Shown: positions 17,821 through 25,883 of the stretch, piece after piece
Numbering within the stretch: the stretch's first letter is position 1
How the letters are laid out: every line of letters starts with the position of its first letter
Assembly: GCA_963753815.1 (NCBI GenBank)
Contig: CAVWDU010000003.1
Span: 1,178,001-1,242,000 of the forward strand
Reading direction: 5' to 3'
From: CAVWDU01 sp963753815
GTDB taxonomy: Bacteria; Pseudomonadota; Gammaproteobacteria; Pseudomonadales; Halieaceae
Length of the DNA: 64,000 nucleotides
Notes under the pieces: model-generated
What the model was told of the DNA's origin: nothing
Databases searched by the model: none
Seen by the model: only the letters and a program-made list of their open reading frames with translations
Made by a program: the position numbers and the translations under genes

Positions 17821-18555
17821 CTACCTGTCCCACAATGCCCGGGCTGAGCGATAGGTCAACTTCATCTTGGCGAGATCCAGAGGCGCCTTGAAAAACCCGT
17901 GGAAGTCACCGCGGGGGTTTATCAGTGCCACATTGGAACCATGGTCGATGAGATAGTCCTGGTTCTCCGAGACCGTCTTGCGAAAAGGCGTGTTCAACGC
18001 CGTCGCGAAGCGGTGTATGTCGAGGAACTCACCGGTCACGCCGGTGAATGCCGGGTTGAAAAACGGCACGTACGCCGCCAGGGCCTCAACGGTGTCCCTG
18101 GCCGGGTCCACCGTGACCATGAACACCCGGGTCGCCGCCGCCTCAGTCCCCTCCAGCTCGCGCAGAAAACGATCCAGAAACGCCATCGTGGTCGGACAGA
18201 TATCCGGGCAGTGCGTGAAGCCGAAAAAGATCAGCGACCACTCTCCGCGCAGTGTTGCCGGCGCGAACGGTTCACCGCGGTGGGTTTCCAGGCTGAACTC
18301 CCCAATGGCCCGCGGCGTTTCAAACAGGTAGGCGCCATTGGCCTTCATCTCGGCAGCGGTGAGTATCCGAGGCTGTTGCACCCGGTGGATAAAGCCGGCG
18401 ACGAAGACGCCGATCAGGACCAGCAGCGCGAGGACGGTAATTTTGATGCCCCGAGCCTGGTTGCCTCGGCGACCGTTGTCGCGGCGACCGTCTTCACGGC
18501 GACCGTCTTCACGGCGACCGTCTTCACGGCGGCCTTCGTCGATAGATTCCGTCAC
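17821..18555 (-). CDS. SCO1/SenC/PrrC family copper chaperone for cytochrome oxidase
   Basis: A membrane-anchored thioredoxin-fold protein, 244 residues, that delivers copper to the CuA site of cytochrome c oxidase. One transmembrane helix (about 37-57) is followed by the periplasmic domain with the copper-binding CPDIC pair (Cys116, Cys120) and the third ligand His205 in LIDHGSN. The GTG start overlaps the cyoE stop (GTGA). A much longer open frame upstream is a shadow of cyoE. Unusually, the cytosolic tail is a basic-acidic repeat of GRRED units encoded by a 15-bp minisatellite. It is the last gene of the leftward oxidase cluster. Confidence 0.92.
   Translation of the reverse strand: MTESIDEGRREDGRREDGRREDGRRDNGRRGNQARGIKITVLALLVLIGVFVAGFIHRVQQPRILTAAEMKANGAYLFETPRAIGEFSLETHRGEPFAPATLRGEWSLIFFGFTHCPDICPTTMAFLDRFLRELEGTEAAATRVFMVTVDPARDTVEALAAYVPFFNPAFTGVTGEFLDIHRFATALNTPFRKTVSENQDYLIDHGSNVALINPRGDFHGFFKAPLDLAKMKLTYRSARALWDR
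18468..18540. repeat. 15-bp minisatellite in the SCO gene
   Basis: Three exact copies of GGCGACCGTCTTCAC (18483-18527) are flanked by one degenerate unit on each side. Because the unit is 15 bases, gain or loss of copies keeps the frame and only changes the number of RRED-G pentapeptides in the cytosolic tail before the single membrane helix. Confidence 0.9.
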
Positions 18556-19460
18556 AATGTGCTCACCGGGTAGAGATAGTGGTCCACCAGCATGACGACG
18601 AACAGCGCCATCAGGTAGATGATCGAATACTTGAACGTCTCTATGGGTGCCCTGGTATTCCTGTCTCGCAACAGCTCGATTGCCCAGTACAGAAACGCTC
18701 CACCCAGCACCACCGCCCCCAGCAGGTACAAGGGGCCACTCATCCGGGTGGCATAGGGCAACAGCGTGATCAAGAACATGATCAACGTGTAGAGGAAGAT
18801 GTGCAGCTTGGTGAACGCTACGCCGTGGGTCACCGGCAGCATCGGGATATCGACCGCCGCGTACTCCTCCCGACGGTGAATCGCCAGCGCCCAGAAGTGC
18901 GGAGGCGTCCAGGCGAAAATTATGAGCACCAGCAGCAATGCGTGACCATGAATTTCGCCCGTGACCGCCGTCCATCCCAGCAGGGGAGGGGCCGCACCGG
19001 CAAGCCCGCCGATCACGATGTTCTGCGGCGTTGCGCGCTTGAGAAACATCGTGTAGACAAACGCATAGCCCACCAGCGACGCCAGTGTCAGCCACGCCGT
19101 AAGGGGGTTGATGAATACCAGCAGGATGTACATACCGAGACCGCCCAGCACGGCGGCGAACAACGCCGCGTTTGCAGGGCTGATACGGCCGCGCGCCAGC
19201 GGCCGGTTGTGGGTTCGCGCCATGCGCTGGTCGATGCGCTGATCGACCAGGTGGTTGACGGCGGCGGCGGCCCCGGCACAAAGAGCAATCCCGAGATTGC
19301 CCCAGAACAGCACGCGCAGAGGCACCATGCCCGGAACCGCCATGAACATGCCGATAACCGATGTCAGGATCATGAGTGCGACAACGGTGGGCTTGGTCAA
19401 CTCCCAGTAGTCGCGCCAGCTGGCGCGCGCCTGAGGCTCCGCCATAACCTGGTCAGTCAT
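18552..19460 (-). CDS. cyoE: Protoheme IX farnesyltransferase (heme O synthase)
   Basis: Integral membrane UbiA-type prenyltransferase of 302 residues that adds a farnesyl group to heme b, giving heme O. The prenyl-diphosphate/metal motif NHLVDQRIDQRMARTHNRPL lies around residues 68-87, and a second acidic motif is in HRREEYAAVDIPMLP. About eight to nine hydrophobic helices are present. The chosen ATG overlaps the upstream stop by eight bases; an earlier in-frame ATG lies inside that gene. The SCO gene starts within its stop codon. In related clusters the next enzyme, heme A synthase, would lie immediately upstream, but it is missing here. Confidence 0.93.
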   Translation of the reverse strand: MTDQVMAEPQARASWRDYWELTKPTVVALMILTSVIGMFMAVPGMVPLRVLFWGNLGIALCAGAAAAVNHLVDQRIDQRMARTHNRPLARGRISPANAALFAAVLGGLGMYILLVFINPLTAWLTLASLVGYAFVYTMFLKRATPQNIVIGGLAGAAPPLLGWTAVTGEIHGHALLLVLIIFAWTPPHFWALAIHRREEYAAVDIPMLPVTHGVAFTKLHIFLYTLIMFLITLLPYATRMSGPLYLLGAVVLGGAFLYWAIELLRDRNTRAPIETFKYSIIYLMALFVVMLVDHYLYPVSTL

Positions 19461-20112
19461 TGGAATTCTTGAGCAGAAACTTGAGGTCGGCCATGACATC
19501 CTTGTAATGAATGTCAGCATCATACGTCATCATAATCCAACCCGCAGGGTCGACCAAATACCAGGTGGAGGGCTCATCGATACGCTCGGGGAAAAGTGCG
19601 GTCAGATCCTCGGCCGCGACCTGCAGCGCGCGAAGACCCCGATGTTCATCGGCGAGATACGCGCTGAAGTCGGCAGGCATTGGGTGGTCATCGCTCAGGG
19701 CTGTGACCGTGAGCCGCATCGCCGCCGGCGGTTTGGGGCCGACCAGCACTCGCCGAATGCGCTTGAATTCGCGGCCCATCGCCAGGTGAATCTGGCGCGT
19801 CTCGTACAGTACCTGCTCGCAGGTGCTGTCGCACTCGCCGCCGGTGACCGGCACCACCATGGTCCAGTGATGCTGGAAGATCTCGGGATCAACCGGTCGG
19901 CTCTCGTCATCGCGGAGGCTCACCGGCAATAAAGAGCGCGGCGGTTGCACCAGGGTGCCGCGGTTTGCCGTACCCAGCATCCCGACGATATCGAGTTCGC
20001 CGCGGACCACGAAATACCACAGCCAGGTAGCCGCCAGGATCATGGTCAGGGGGATGCCGACGATCATAAGCAGCACCAGCCGGTTGTTGAGCGCTTGCTT
20101 GTGTGTCTCCAT
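19453..20112 (-). CDS. Membrane-anchored thioredoxin-like protein of the cytochrome oxidase cluster
   Basis: A 219-residue protein with one N-terminal membrane helix (about 12-35) and a periplasmic domain resembling a SCO/thioredoxin fold: hydrophobic strand HHWTMVVPV, a paired-cysteine motif ECDSTC (Cys94, Cys98), then STWYLVDPAGWIMMTYDAD near the C-terminus. The CxxxC spacing equals that of SCO proteins, but the downstream SCO-type histidine is not evident, so copper binding is uncertain. Homologues sit at this position between SURF1 and heme-synthesis genes in Pseudomonas-like oxidase clusters. A role in oxidase assembly is likely by context. It overlaps cyoE by eight bases. Confidence 0.75.
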   Translation of the reverse strand: METHKQALNNRLVLLMIVGIPLTMILAATWLWYFVVRGELDIVGMLGTANRGTLVQPPRSLLPVSLRDDESRPVDPEIFQHHWTMVVPVTGGECDSTCEQVLYETRQIHLAMGREFKRIRRVLVGPKPPAAMRLTVTALSDDHPMPADFSAYLADEHRGLRALQVAAEDLTALFPERIDEPSTWYLVDPAGWIMMTYDADIHYKDVMADLKFLLKNSND

Positions 20113-20118
20113 AAGGGC

Positions 20119-20889
20119 CTAGTTCCCACCTCGGCCGGTTATCACCGACCATAAATTGCTGCTTCTGAACAGAAATACCAGCCCCAGGGCGAGGGCCATG
20201 GCGAACCACTGCACCGAATAACCCAGATGTTTCGCCGGACTCACGTTCACGACCTTCCAGTCCACCGCCAGCGCCCCCGGCTCGCCGGCGCCAATACGCA
20301 CGGTATACGGGAAAAGGCGCGGCGCGGGTTCATCGGCCGCCGCCAGGGCCTCAGCCAGCAGCGGTATTTGCACGGCCTGGATGCGTTTCGGCCAGCCCTC
20401 GGCCAGCACCTGGTCGGACAGCAGGTACGGGTCCCCTGGCGGCACATAAACGTGCCCCTCGATCGTCACCGGGCCGGCCGGTGGCGAAACTTGCGGTAGT
20501 GCCCGGCGGGCCGGGTCGGCGGCCACCCAGCCCCGATTGATGAGCACCAGCCCTTCACCGTCCCCCAGGCGCAGCAAGCTGAGCACCTCGTTGCCATAAC
20601 GTCCCCCCTTTATCCGGTTGTCGAGCAGGAACTGCCGGCCGCGCAGGTACTCACCGCTCACACGCACGGGCCGGTACGCCAATGCATCGGTAGAGGCACC
20701 CGCGAGATCCGGCAACGGTGACGGTGCGAGCTGCTGGCGCTGTTCCCAGCGTTCTGCCAGAACAAGCTTCTCAGCCGCTCGCTCACGTTGCCAGAAGCCC
20801 AGACTGACGAAGAGGGGTACCAGCAGCGCAGTCGCCAGCGTCAACCGCCACTCGAAATCAAAGCGCAGGCCGGTGTCAGTTGCGGTCAT
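20119..20889 (-). CDS. SURF1 family cytochrome oxidase assembly protein
   Basis: A 256-residue membrane protein of the SURF1/Shy1 family, which assists heme a insertion into oxidase subunit I. It has the two-helix hairpin architecture: an N-terminal helix (LTLATALLVPLFVSLGFWQRERAAEK, family signature, split across about residues 15-40), a large periplasmic loop with VLINRGWVAAD, and a C-terminal helix beginning LGYSVQWFAMALAL. I chose the internal ATG (TATDTGLRF) because the longer frame adds residues without homology and overlaps the promoter of the divergent small gene. Only six bases separate it from the next gene. Confidence 0.9.
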   Translation of the reverse strand: MTATDTGLRFDFEWRLTLATALLVPLFVSLGFWQRERAAEKLVLAERWEQRQQLAPSPLPDLAGASTDALAYRPVRVSGEYLRGRQFLLDNRIKGGRYGNEVLSLLRLGDGEGLVLINRGWVAADPARRALPQVSPPAGPVTIEGHVYVPPGDPYLLSDQVLAEGWPKRIQAVQIPLLAEALAAADEPAPRLFPYTVRIGAGEPGALAVDWKVVNVSPAKHLGYSVQWFAMALALGLVFLFRSSNLWSVITGRGGN

Positions 20890-20983
20890 CTCGTCATACC
20901 CGGGGTCGCACCCCTCGCGGCGAAAAGCCCAACTGGCCACGGCGGTCGTTTATACTGCACTGTATTCTTACGGGAGACATCCA

Positions 20984-21238
20984 TTGCTAAAAACTGCGAT
21001 CGTAATACTGATGCTGGCACTCGTAGCCAGCCTGGGAAGCGGATTCTACTTTCTGATGGTTGACCAGGGCGACAAGACCAAGCGCCGGACGATGCACTCA
21101 CTGGGTGTCCGCCTGACAATCGCCTGTGGTCTCGCGGGGTTGATAGTCTACGGCGTCGCCACCGGACAGCTGGGCCATCGCAACCCCTGGGATGTCGGTC
21201 CCCGGGCCGAGGCAACCGGGGAACAAGCCGGGGAGTAG
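20984..21238 (+). CDS. DUF2909 twin-transmembrane small protein
   Basis: An 84-residue protein with two membrane helices (about 4-21 and 39-59) joined by MVDQGDKTKRRTMHSLGVRL, matching the DUF2909 family seen inside cytochrome oxidase clusters. No ATG suits it; the start is TTG, seven bases after GGGAG, in the frame LLKTAIVILML. It is the only rightward gene in the oxidase block, divergent from SURF1 and convergent with subunit III. Its function is unknown; context suggests an oxidase-associated role. The acidic tail AEATGEQAGE follows the second helix. Confidence 0.78.
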   Translation: MLKTAIVILMLALVASLGSGFYFLMVDQGDKTKRRTMHSLGVRLTIACGLAGLIVYGVATGQLGHRNPWDVGPRAEATGEQAGE

Positions 21239-21268
21239 GGCAGTGGAGCCGCTACTCCCGCCATCGAC

Positions 21269-22243
21269 TTACAGGATATAGACAAACAGGAAGAGAAATA
21301 CCCAGACCACGTCGACAAAGTGCCAATACCAGCTGGAGCCCTCAAAGCCGAAATGGTCCTCTGCCGTGAAGTGACCACCGCGCAGCGAGCGCAACAGCTG
21401 AATCGCCAGCATGGTCATCCCCATGAACACGTGGAAGCCGTGGAAGCCGGTGAGCATGAAAAACGTCGACCCATAGATGCCCGAGTTGAGAGTCAGCCCG
21501 AATTGCGCATAGGCCTCGTGATACTCCATATACTGCAGAAACAGGAAGAATATACCGAGCGCGACGGTGATACCCAGCCACTTGTTAAACTTCTTGCGGT
21601 CACCATCCAGGATGCCTACGTGCGCTATGTGCACGGTGACACTCGACGACAGCAGCACCAGGGTGTTCCACATGGGCAGCCATTGCCACCAGTGGTGGGC
21701 GTCGCCAAACGCCATGCTGGTTTCAGGGCTGGTGAAGGTACCGTTGTTGGCTATGGGCTGGGCCGCCGCACCACCCACGGCTTCCTGGGGAGTCTGCATC
21801 ATCGGCCAGGCGAACTCGAAACCCTCCCACAACAGGTAGTTCATTCTGCCGCCATCACCTTCACCGGCCAGCCACGGCCCTGCCAGGTTGCGAACGTAGA
21901 AAAGCGCGCCAAAGAAGGCAAAGAAAAACATCACTTCCGAGAAAATGAACCAGAACATCCCCAGCACATAAGACTTCTTCAGCTGCGCGCTGTTCATGCC
22001 CGCGATGTTTTCCTTGATCGCAATGCGGAACCAGGAAAACAGGGTGACGCCGAAGACAATAAGCCCGGTCCAGAGGATGCCCCAGGAGCTCTTGGGCTGC
22101 TCCGGATCGCCAAACGTCATGTCGTTCATGATACTGGCGGCGCCGTAGATGCTCAGGACCAGGCCAAGGGTAGCGAATACCGCCATTTTACTCTTATCAG
22201 GTACGTAGTACTTGTCGTACCCGGGGACAGTTTCAGTGGTCAT
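21269..22243 (-). CDS. ctaE: Cytochrome c oxidase subunit III
   Basis: A 324-residue membrane subunit with seven helices, part of the proton-pumping terminal oxidase. Signatures include SEVMFFFAFFGALFYVR, the extended loop with PETSMAFGDAHHWWQWLPMWNT, HEAYAQFGLTLNSGIYGSTFFMLTGFHGFHVFMG (split motif) and the C-terminal SSWYWHFVDVVWVFLF. The length with the extra loop is typical of aa3 oxidases in gammaproteobacteria. It lies about 40 bases after the cox11 gene in the leftward operon. Confidence 0.95.
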   Translation of the reverse strand: MTTETVPGYDKYYVPDKSKMAVFATLGLVLSIYGAASIMNDMTFGDPEQPKSSWGILWTGLIVFGVTLFSWFRIAIKENIAGMNSAQLKKSYVLGMFWFIFSEVMFFFAFFGALFYVRNLAGPWLAGEGDGGRMNYLLWEGFEFAWPMMQTPQEAVGGAAAQPIANNGTFTSPETSMAFGDAHHWWQWLPMWNTLVLLSSSVTVHIAHVGILDGDRKKFNKWLGITVALGIFFLFLQYMEYHEAYAQFGLTLNSGIYGSTFFMLTGFHGFHVFMGMTMLAIQLLRSLRGGHFTAEDHFGFEGSSWYWHFVDVVWVFLFLFVYIL

Positions 22244-22284
22244 TATCAGTCTCCATGGGGCGCTCGCGCGGCCCGACAGCCTTC

Positions 22285-22845
22285 TCAGCGTGCCGCGACC
22301 TTGGCATCGGCCATCTCAGTCACGTCAAAAATGGTATAGGACAGGGTGATCGTACGGATATCCCGCGGCAGATCCTGGTCCACAATAAACTGTAGCGGCA
22401 TATCTGCGGCGCCGCGCCCGGGCAGGGGTTGCTGGTTAAAGCAGAAACACTCTGTCTTGTGAAAGTACTCAGCAGCCCGTGCCGGTGAAATACTCGGTAT
22501 CGCCTGTGCGACCATAGCGCGCGGTTCGGGATTGCGGGCATAAAAAATCGTATCGTTGATGGCGCCCGGATGAACCTTCATGACCGTCGTACCCGGCTTG
22601 AACTCCCAGGGCATGCCCTGGTTGTTGGTCGCGACAAACTGGATCGTGACCAGCCGGGACTCGTCGACGGCCACGGGTACGGCCGTGTAGGCCTCCCCGG
22701 AGGTCTTGCCGTTGATGCCGAGCACGTCGCAGAGCACGTTGTACAGCGGCACCATCACCACGAATACGAAAGCAAACATAGCCACCGCCGTCACCACCAG
22801 CTTCAATACGGTGTCGGCGACGGGGCTGTTACTGAGACGCAGCAC
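22285..22845 (-). CDS. ctaG: Cytochrome c oxidase assembly protein CtaG/Cox11
   Basis: Copper chaperone for the CuB site of subunit I. 186 residues with a single N-terminal helix (about 15-37) and a periplasmic immunoglobulin-like domain carrying the copper motif ECFCFNQQPL. The start is GTG preceded by AAAGGAG at five bases; the longer open frame reaches back into the subunit I gene and was rejected. It has the common position between subunits I and III. Confidence 0.93.
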   Translation of the reverse strand: MLRLSNSPVADTVLKLVVTAVAMFAFVFVVMVPLYNVLCDVLGINGKTSGEAYTAVPVAVDESRLVTIQFVATNNQGMPWEFKPGTTVMKVHPGAINDTIFYARNPEPRAMVAQAIPSISPARAAEYFHKTECFCFNQQPLPGRGAADMPLQFIVDQDLPRDIRTITLSYTIFDVTEMADAKVAAR

Positions 22846-22855
22846 GGATGCTCCT

Positions 22856-24418
22856 TTACTTGACCAGCGGCGGGGTCTCGAAGGTGTGATAGGGCGCCGG
22901 TGTGGCGACGGTCCACTCGAGGCCTTCGGCACCATCCCAGACTTTTTCGTCTGACGTGGGCTTACCCGCTACGATAGTCGCGATCACGTTGTACAGGAAC
23001 AGGATCTGCGAGGCACCATAGATGAACGCGCCGATGCTGGACATCATGTTGAAATCAGCGAACTGCAATGCGTAGTCGGGAATTCGGCGCGGCATACCGG
23101 CCAGGCCCACGAAATGCTGCGGGAAGAAGGTGAGGTTGAATCCGACAAACGAAATCCAGAAGTGAACCTTCCCCATTTTCTCGTTGTACATCTTGCCGCA
23201 CCACTTGGGCAGCCAGAAGTAGACCGCAGCGGTCATGCTGAACACGGCCCCGGCCACCATCACGTAGTGAAAGTGAGCCACAACGAAGTAACTGTCATGG
23301 TACTGAAAATCGGCGGGGGCGATAGACAACATAAGCCCGGTAAAACCGCCGATGGTGAACAGGATCAGGAATCCGATGCAAAACAACATCGGCGTCTCGA
23401 AGGTCATCGCCCCGCGCCACATGGTCGTCACCCAGTTGAACACCTTCACGCCGGTAGGGACGGCGATGAGCATCGTCGCATACATGAAGAACAGTTCGCC
23501 GGCGACGGGCATGCCAACGGTGTACATGTGGTGAGCCCAGACGATGAACGACAGGAACGCAATAGAAGCGGTGGCGTATACCATCGAGTCGTAGCCGAAC
23601 AGTGGCTTGCGTGCAAACGCGGGAATGATCTGCGAAACCACACCGAAGGCCGGCAGGATGATGATATAAACCTCGGGGTGACCGAAGAACCAGAACACGT
23701 GCTGGAACAGCACCGGATCACCGCCCCCGGCTGCGGAGAAGAAGCTGGTACCGAAATGAATATCCATCAGCATCATGGTCACGGCGCCAGCCAGCACCGG
23801 CATTACGGCCACCAACAGGAAAGCGGTGATCAGCCAGGTCCAGACGAACAGCGGCATCTTCATATAGGTCATGCCGGGTGCCCGCATATTCATCACCGTG
23901 GCGATGATATTGATCGAACCCATGATGGAGGAGAGCCCGAGCACGTGCACCGAAAAGATGAAGAAGGTAACCGACGGCGGCGCGTAGGTCGTCGACAACG
24001 GCGCGTAGAACGTCCAGCCGAAAGCGGGTGCACCGCCTTCAGCAAACAGGGTAGAGGCGAGCAACAGGAAGGTTGGGGGTAAAATCCAGAAGCTCCAGTT
24101 ATTCATACGCGGCAGCGCCATGTCCGGAGCGCCGATCATCATCGGGATCATCCAGTTGGCGAGGCCCACGAACGAGGGCATGATTGCGCCGAACACCATG
24201 ATGAGACCATGCAGGGTGGTCATCTGGTTAAAAAATGCGGGCTCGACAAGCTGCATACCCGGCTGGAACAACTCCGCCCGGATGACCATGGCAAAAGCGC
24301 CACCGAGTATGAACATCGCGAACGAGAACCACAGGTACATGGTGCCGATGTCCTTGTGATTGGTGGTGAACAACCACCGGCCCAGGCCCTTGGCGGGACC
24401 GTGATGATGATCTCCCAT
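22856..24418 (-). CDS. ctaD: Cytochrome c oxidase subunit I
   Basis: Catalytic heme-copper oxidase subunit, 520 residues, twelve helices. Visible are the early heme histidine in TTLHGLIMVF, the active-site WFFGHPEVYIIILP with the histidine-tyrosine region, the CuB histidine pair in WAHHMYTVG and the late heme ligands in HFHYVM. It reduces oxygen to water and pumps protons. I chose the ATG of MGDHHHG because a perfect GGAGGT lies seven bases upstream. The gene starts 15 bases after subunit II. Confidence 0.96.
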   Translation of the reverse strand: MGDHHHGPAKGLGRWLFTTNHKDIGTMYLWFSFAMFILGGAFAMVIRAELFQPGMQLVEPAFFNQMTTLHGLIMVFGAIMPSFVGLANWMIPMMIGAPDMALPRMNNWSFWILPPTFLLLASTLFAEGGAPAFGWTFYAPLSTTYAPPSVTFFIFSVHVLGLSSIMGSINIIATVMNMRAPGMTYMKMPLFVWTWLITAFLLVAVMPVLAGAVTMMLMDIHFGTSFFSAAGGGDPVLFQHVFWFFGHPEVYIIILPAFGVVSQIIPAFARKPLFGYDSMVYATASIAFLSFIVWAHHMYTVGMPVAGELFFMYATMLIAVPTGVKVFNWVTTMWRGAMTFETPMLFCIGFLILFTIGGFTGLMLSIAPADFQYHDSYFVVAHFHYVMVAGAVFSMTAAVYFWLPKWCGKMYNEKMGKVHFWISFVGFNLTFFPQHFVGLAGMPRRIPDYALQFADFNMMSSIGAFIYGASQILFLYNVIATIVAGKPTSDEKVWDGAEGLEWTVATPAPYHTFETPPLVK

Positions 24419-24433
24419 CGAGAATACCTCCAA

Positions 24434-25582
24434 TTAGCCTTTCTTGCGGTTGAACACGTCGATCGGCTGCACCAGATCGCCCATGTTGTTACCGAATGCG
24501 TTGCGCTGATAGGTGACGACGGCCGACAGGTCGACGTCGTTCAACTGCTTTCCGAAGGCCTGCATGGCCGCGTTATTCTGACTGCCGTTGAGCACGATAT
24601 TGAGGTGGTCATCCAGATCGCCGGTGGCGATACTGCTGCCGGCAATAGCCGTACCGACGCCGCCCTCACCCTTGGCGCCGTGACACGCCAGGCAGTTGCG
24701 CTGGTAGACATCCTTGCCGCGCTCCATCAACTCATCGAGGGTAAAGGTCTGCGCCATCAATGCCTTGATCTCGTCAGCCTCGGCCTGCTTGGCGCCGATC
24801 CACTCGGCGTACTCGTCTTTGCTGACCACGTTGACCACGATGGGCATGAAGCCGTGATCCTTGCCACAGAGCTCGGCGCACTGACCGCGGTAGATGCCCT
24901 CCTCGCTGGTCTTGGTCCAGGCCTCATTAATGAATCCGGGAACGGCGTCCTTCTTGACCGCAAGCTCGGGGACCCACCAGGAGTGAATCACGTCATTGGC
25001 CGTCACCAGGAACCGAACCTTGGTGTCAGCGGGAATCACCAGCGGCTCGTCGACCTCCAGCAGATAGTTTTCGCCCTTGCCCTCGAGGTTGTAGATTTCG
25101 CTCTGGGGCGTGCGCAGGTTACTGAAAAAACTGACGCCCTCGCTGCCATCATCATTGATATATTCGTACTTCCACTTCCACTGGTAGCCGGTGATCAGGA
25201 CATCCAGCTCGGCCTCATCATAGTCGTAGATCTCCAGCAGCGTGGACGTGGCTGGCACCGCCATGCCGATCAGTATGAAGAAAGGGACCACCGTCCAGGC
25301 GATCTCCACCTTGGTGCTCTCGTGGAATGTGGCGGGAGTCACACCGCGTGACTTCCTGTGGTAGTAAATCGAGTAAAACATGACGCCGAAAACCCCAGCG
25401 CCGATAATCGTGCAAATCCAGAAGATCGTCATGTGCAGGCTATAAACACTGCGACTGACGTCAGTCACGCCTTGCGGCATGTTGATCTCGTTCGCGTTCC
25501 CGTTTGCCAGGGCAGCGACGCTCAGCAGCATCAGCAAAGGAACCAGCGCGAGCCGATACAGCCGCTTCGCTTCAACACACAT
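24434..25582 (-). CDS. ctaC: Cytochrome c oxidase subunit II with fused cytochrome c domain (caa3 type)
   Basis: A 382-residue subunit: signal peptide (about 1-26), two membrane helices, a periplasmic cupredoxin domain with the CuA motif GQCAELCGKDHGFMP and the conserved aromatic YQWKWKYEY, then a C-terminal c-type cytochrome domain with heme site CLACH. The fusion defines the caa3-type variant, in which electrons enter through the attached heme c. It heads the leftward oxidase operon. The small c4/c5 cytochromes encoded nearby are plausible electron donors. Confidence 0.95.
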   Translation of the reverse strand: MCVEAKRLYRLALVPLLMLLSVAALANGNANEINMPQGVTDVSRSVYSLHMTIFWICTIIGAGVFGVMFYSIYYHRKSRGVTPATFHESTKVEIAWTVVPFFILIGMAVPATSTLLEIYDYDEAELDVLITGYQWKWKYEYINDDGSEGVSFFSNLRTPQSEIYNLEGKGENYLLEVDEPLVIPADTKVRFLVTANDVIHSWWVPELAVKKDAVPGFINEAWTKTSEEGIYRGQCAELCGKDHGFMPIVVNVVSKDEYAEWIGAKQAEADEIKALMAQTFTLDELMERGKDVYQRNCLACHGAKGEGGVGTAIAGSSIATGDLDDHLNIVLNGSQNNAAMQAFGKQLNDVDLSAVVTYQRNAFGNNMGDLVQPIDVFNRKKG

Positions 25583-25883
25583 ACCCCGTGTCTCCGTATT
25601 CGTAACAATAAAGGCAACCGCCCGAGTGTTCAGGCGCGTCTGCCGGGGCGGGGCTTGCAGTCCGTGCAGCGCTCGGTGCTGCTATGGTCGTCCGAGCAAG
25701 CCGCTACCCCGTCAACTTTCACCAGCCCGCCGTCTACGCACGTGGCGCGGATTGGATCACTGGCAAAGCGCCGGGATTATAGCGAAACTTGTCTGTAAAG
25801 CATACCAGACACCTGTGCCTGCCGAGCCCGGGGGCATGCCGCCGCCGCCCACCATCTTCCCCGCCGGAACCCCAGCACAACAT
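25583..25883. promoter_or_regulatory. Divergent gap between oxidase operon and MATE exporter
   Basis: This 301-base gap must contain the promoter for the leftward oxidase operon and one for the rightward exporter. I could not identify a convincing -35/-10 pair on either strand. A GC-rich stretch near 25640-25700 contains an imperfect hairpin (GCTCGG...CCGAGC). A long open frame crosses it in frame with the exporter but is not supported as coding. Confidence 0.3.

Noticed and set aside
18556..19281. Long upstream extension of the SCO frame
   Set aside because: It is out-of-frame translation of cyoE; the SCO signal starts at the GTG in the cyoE stop.
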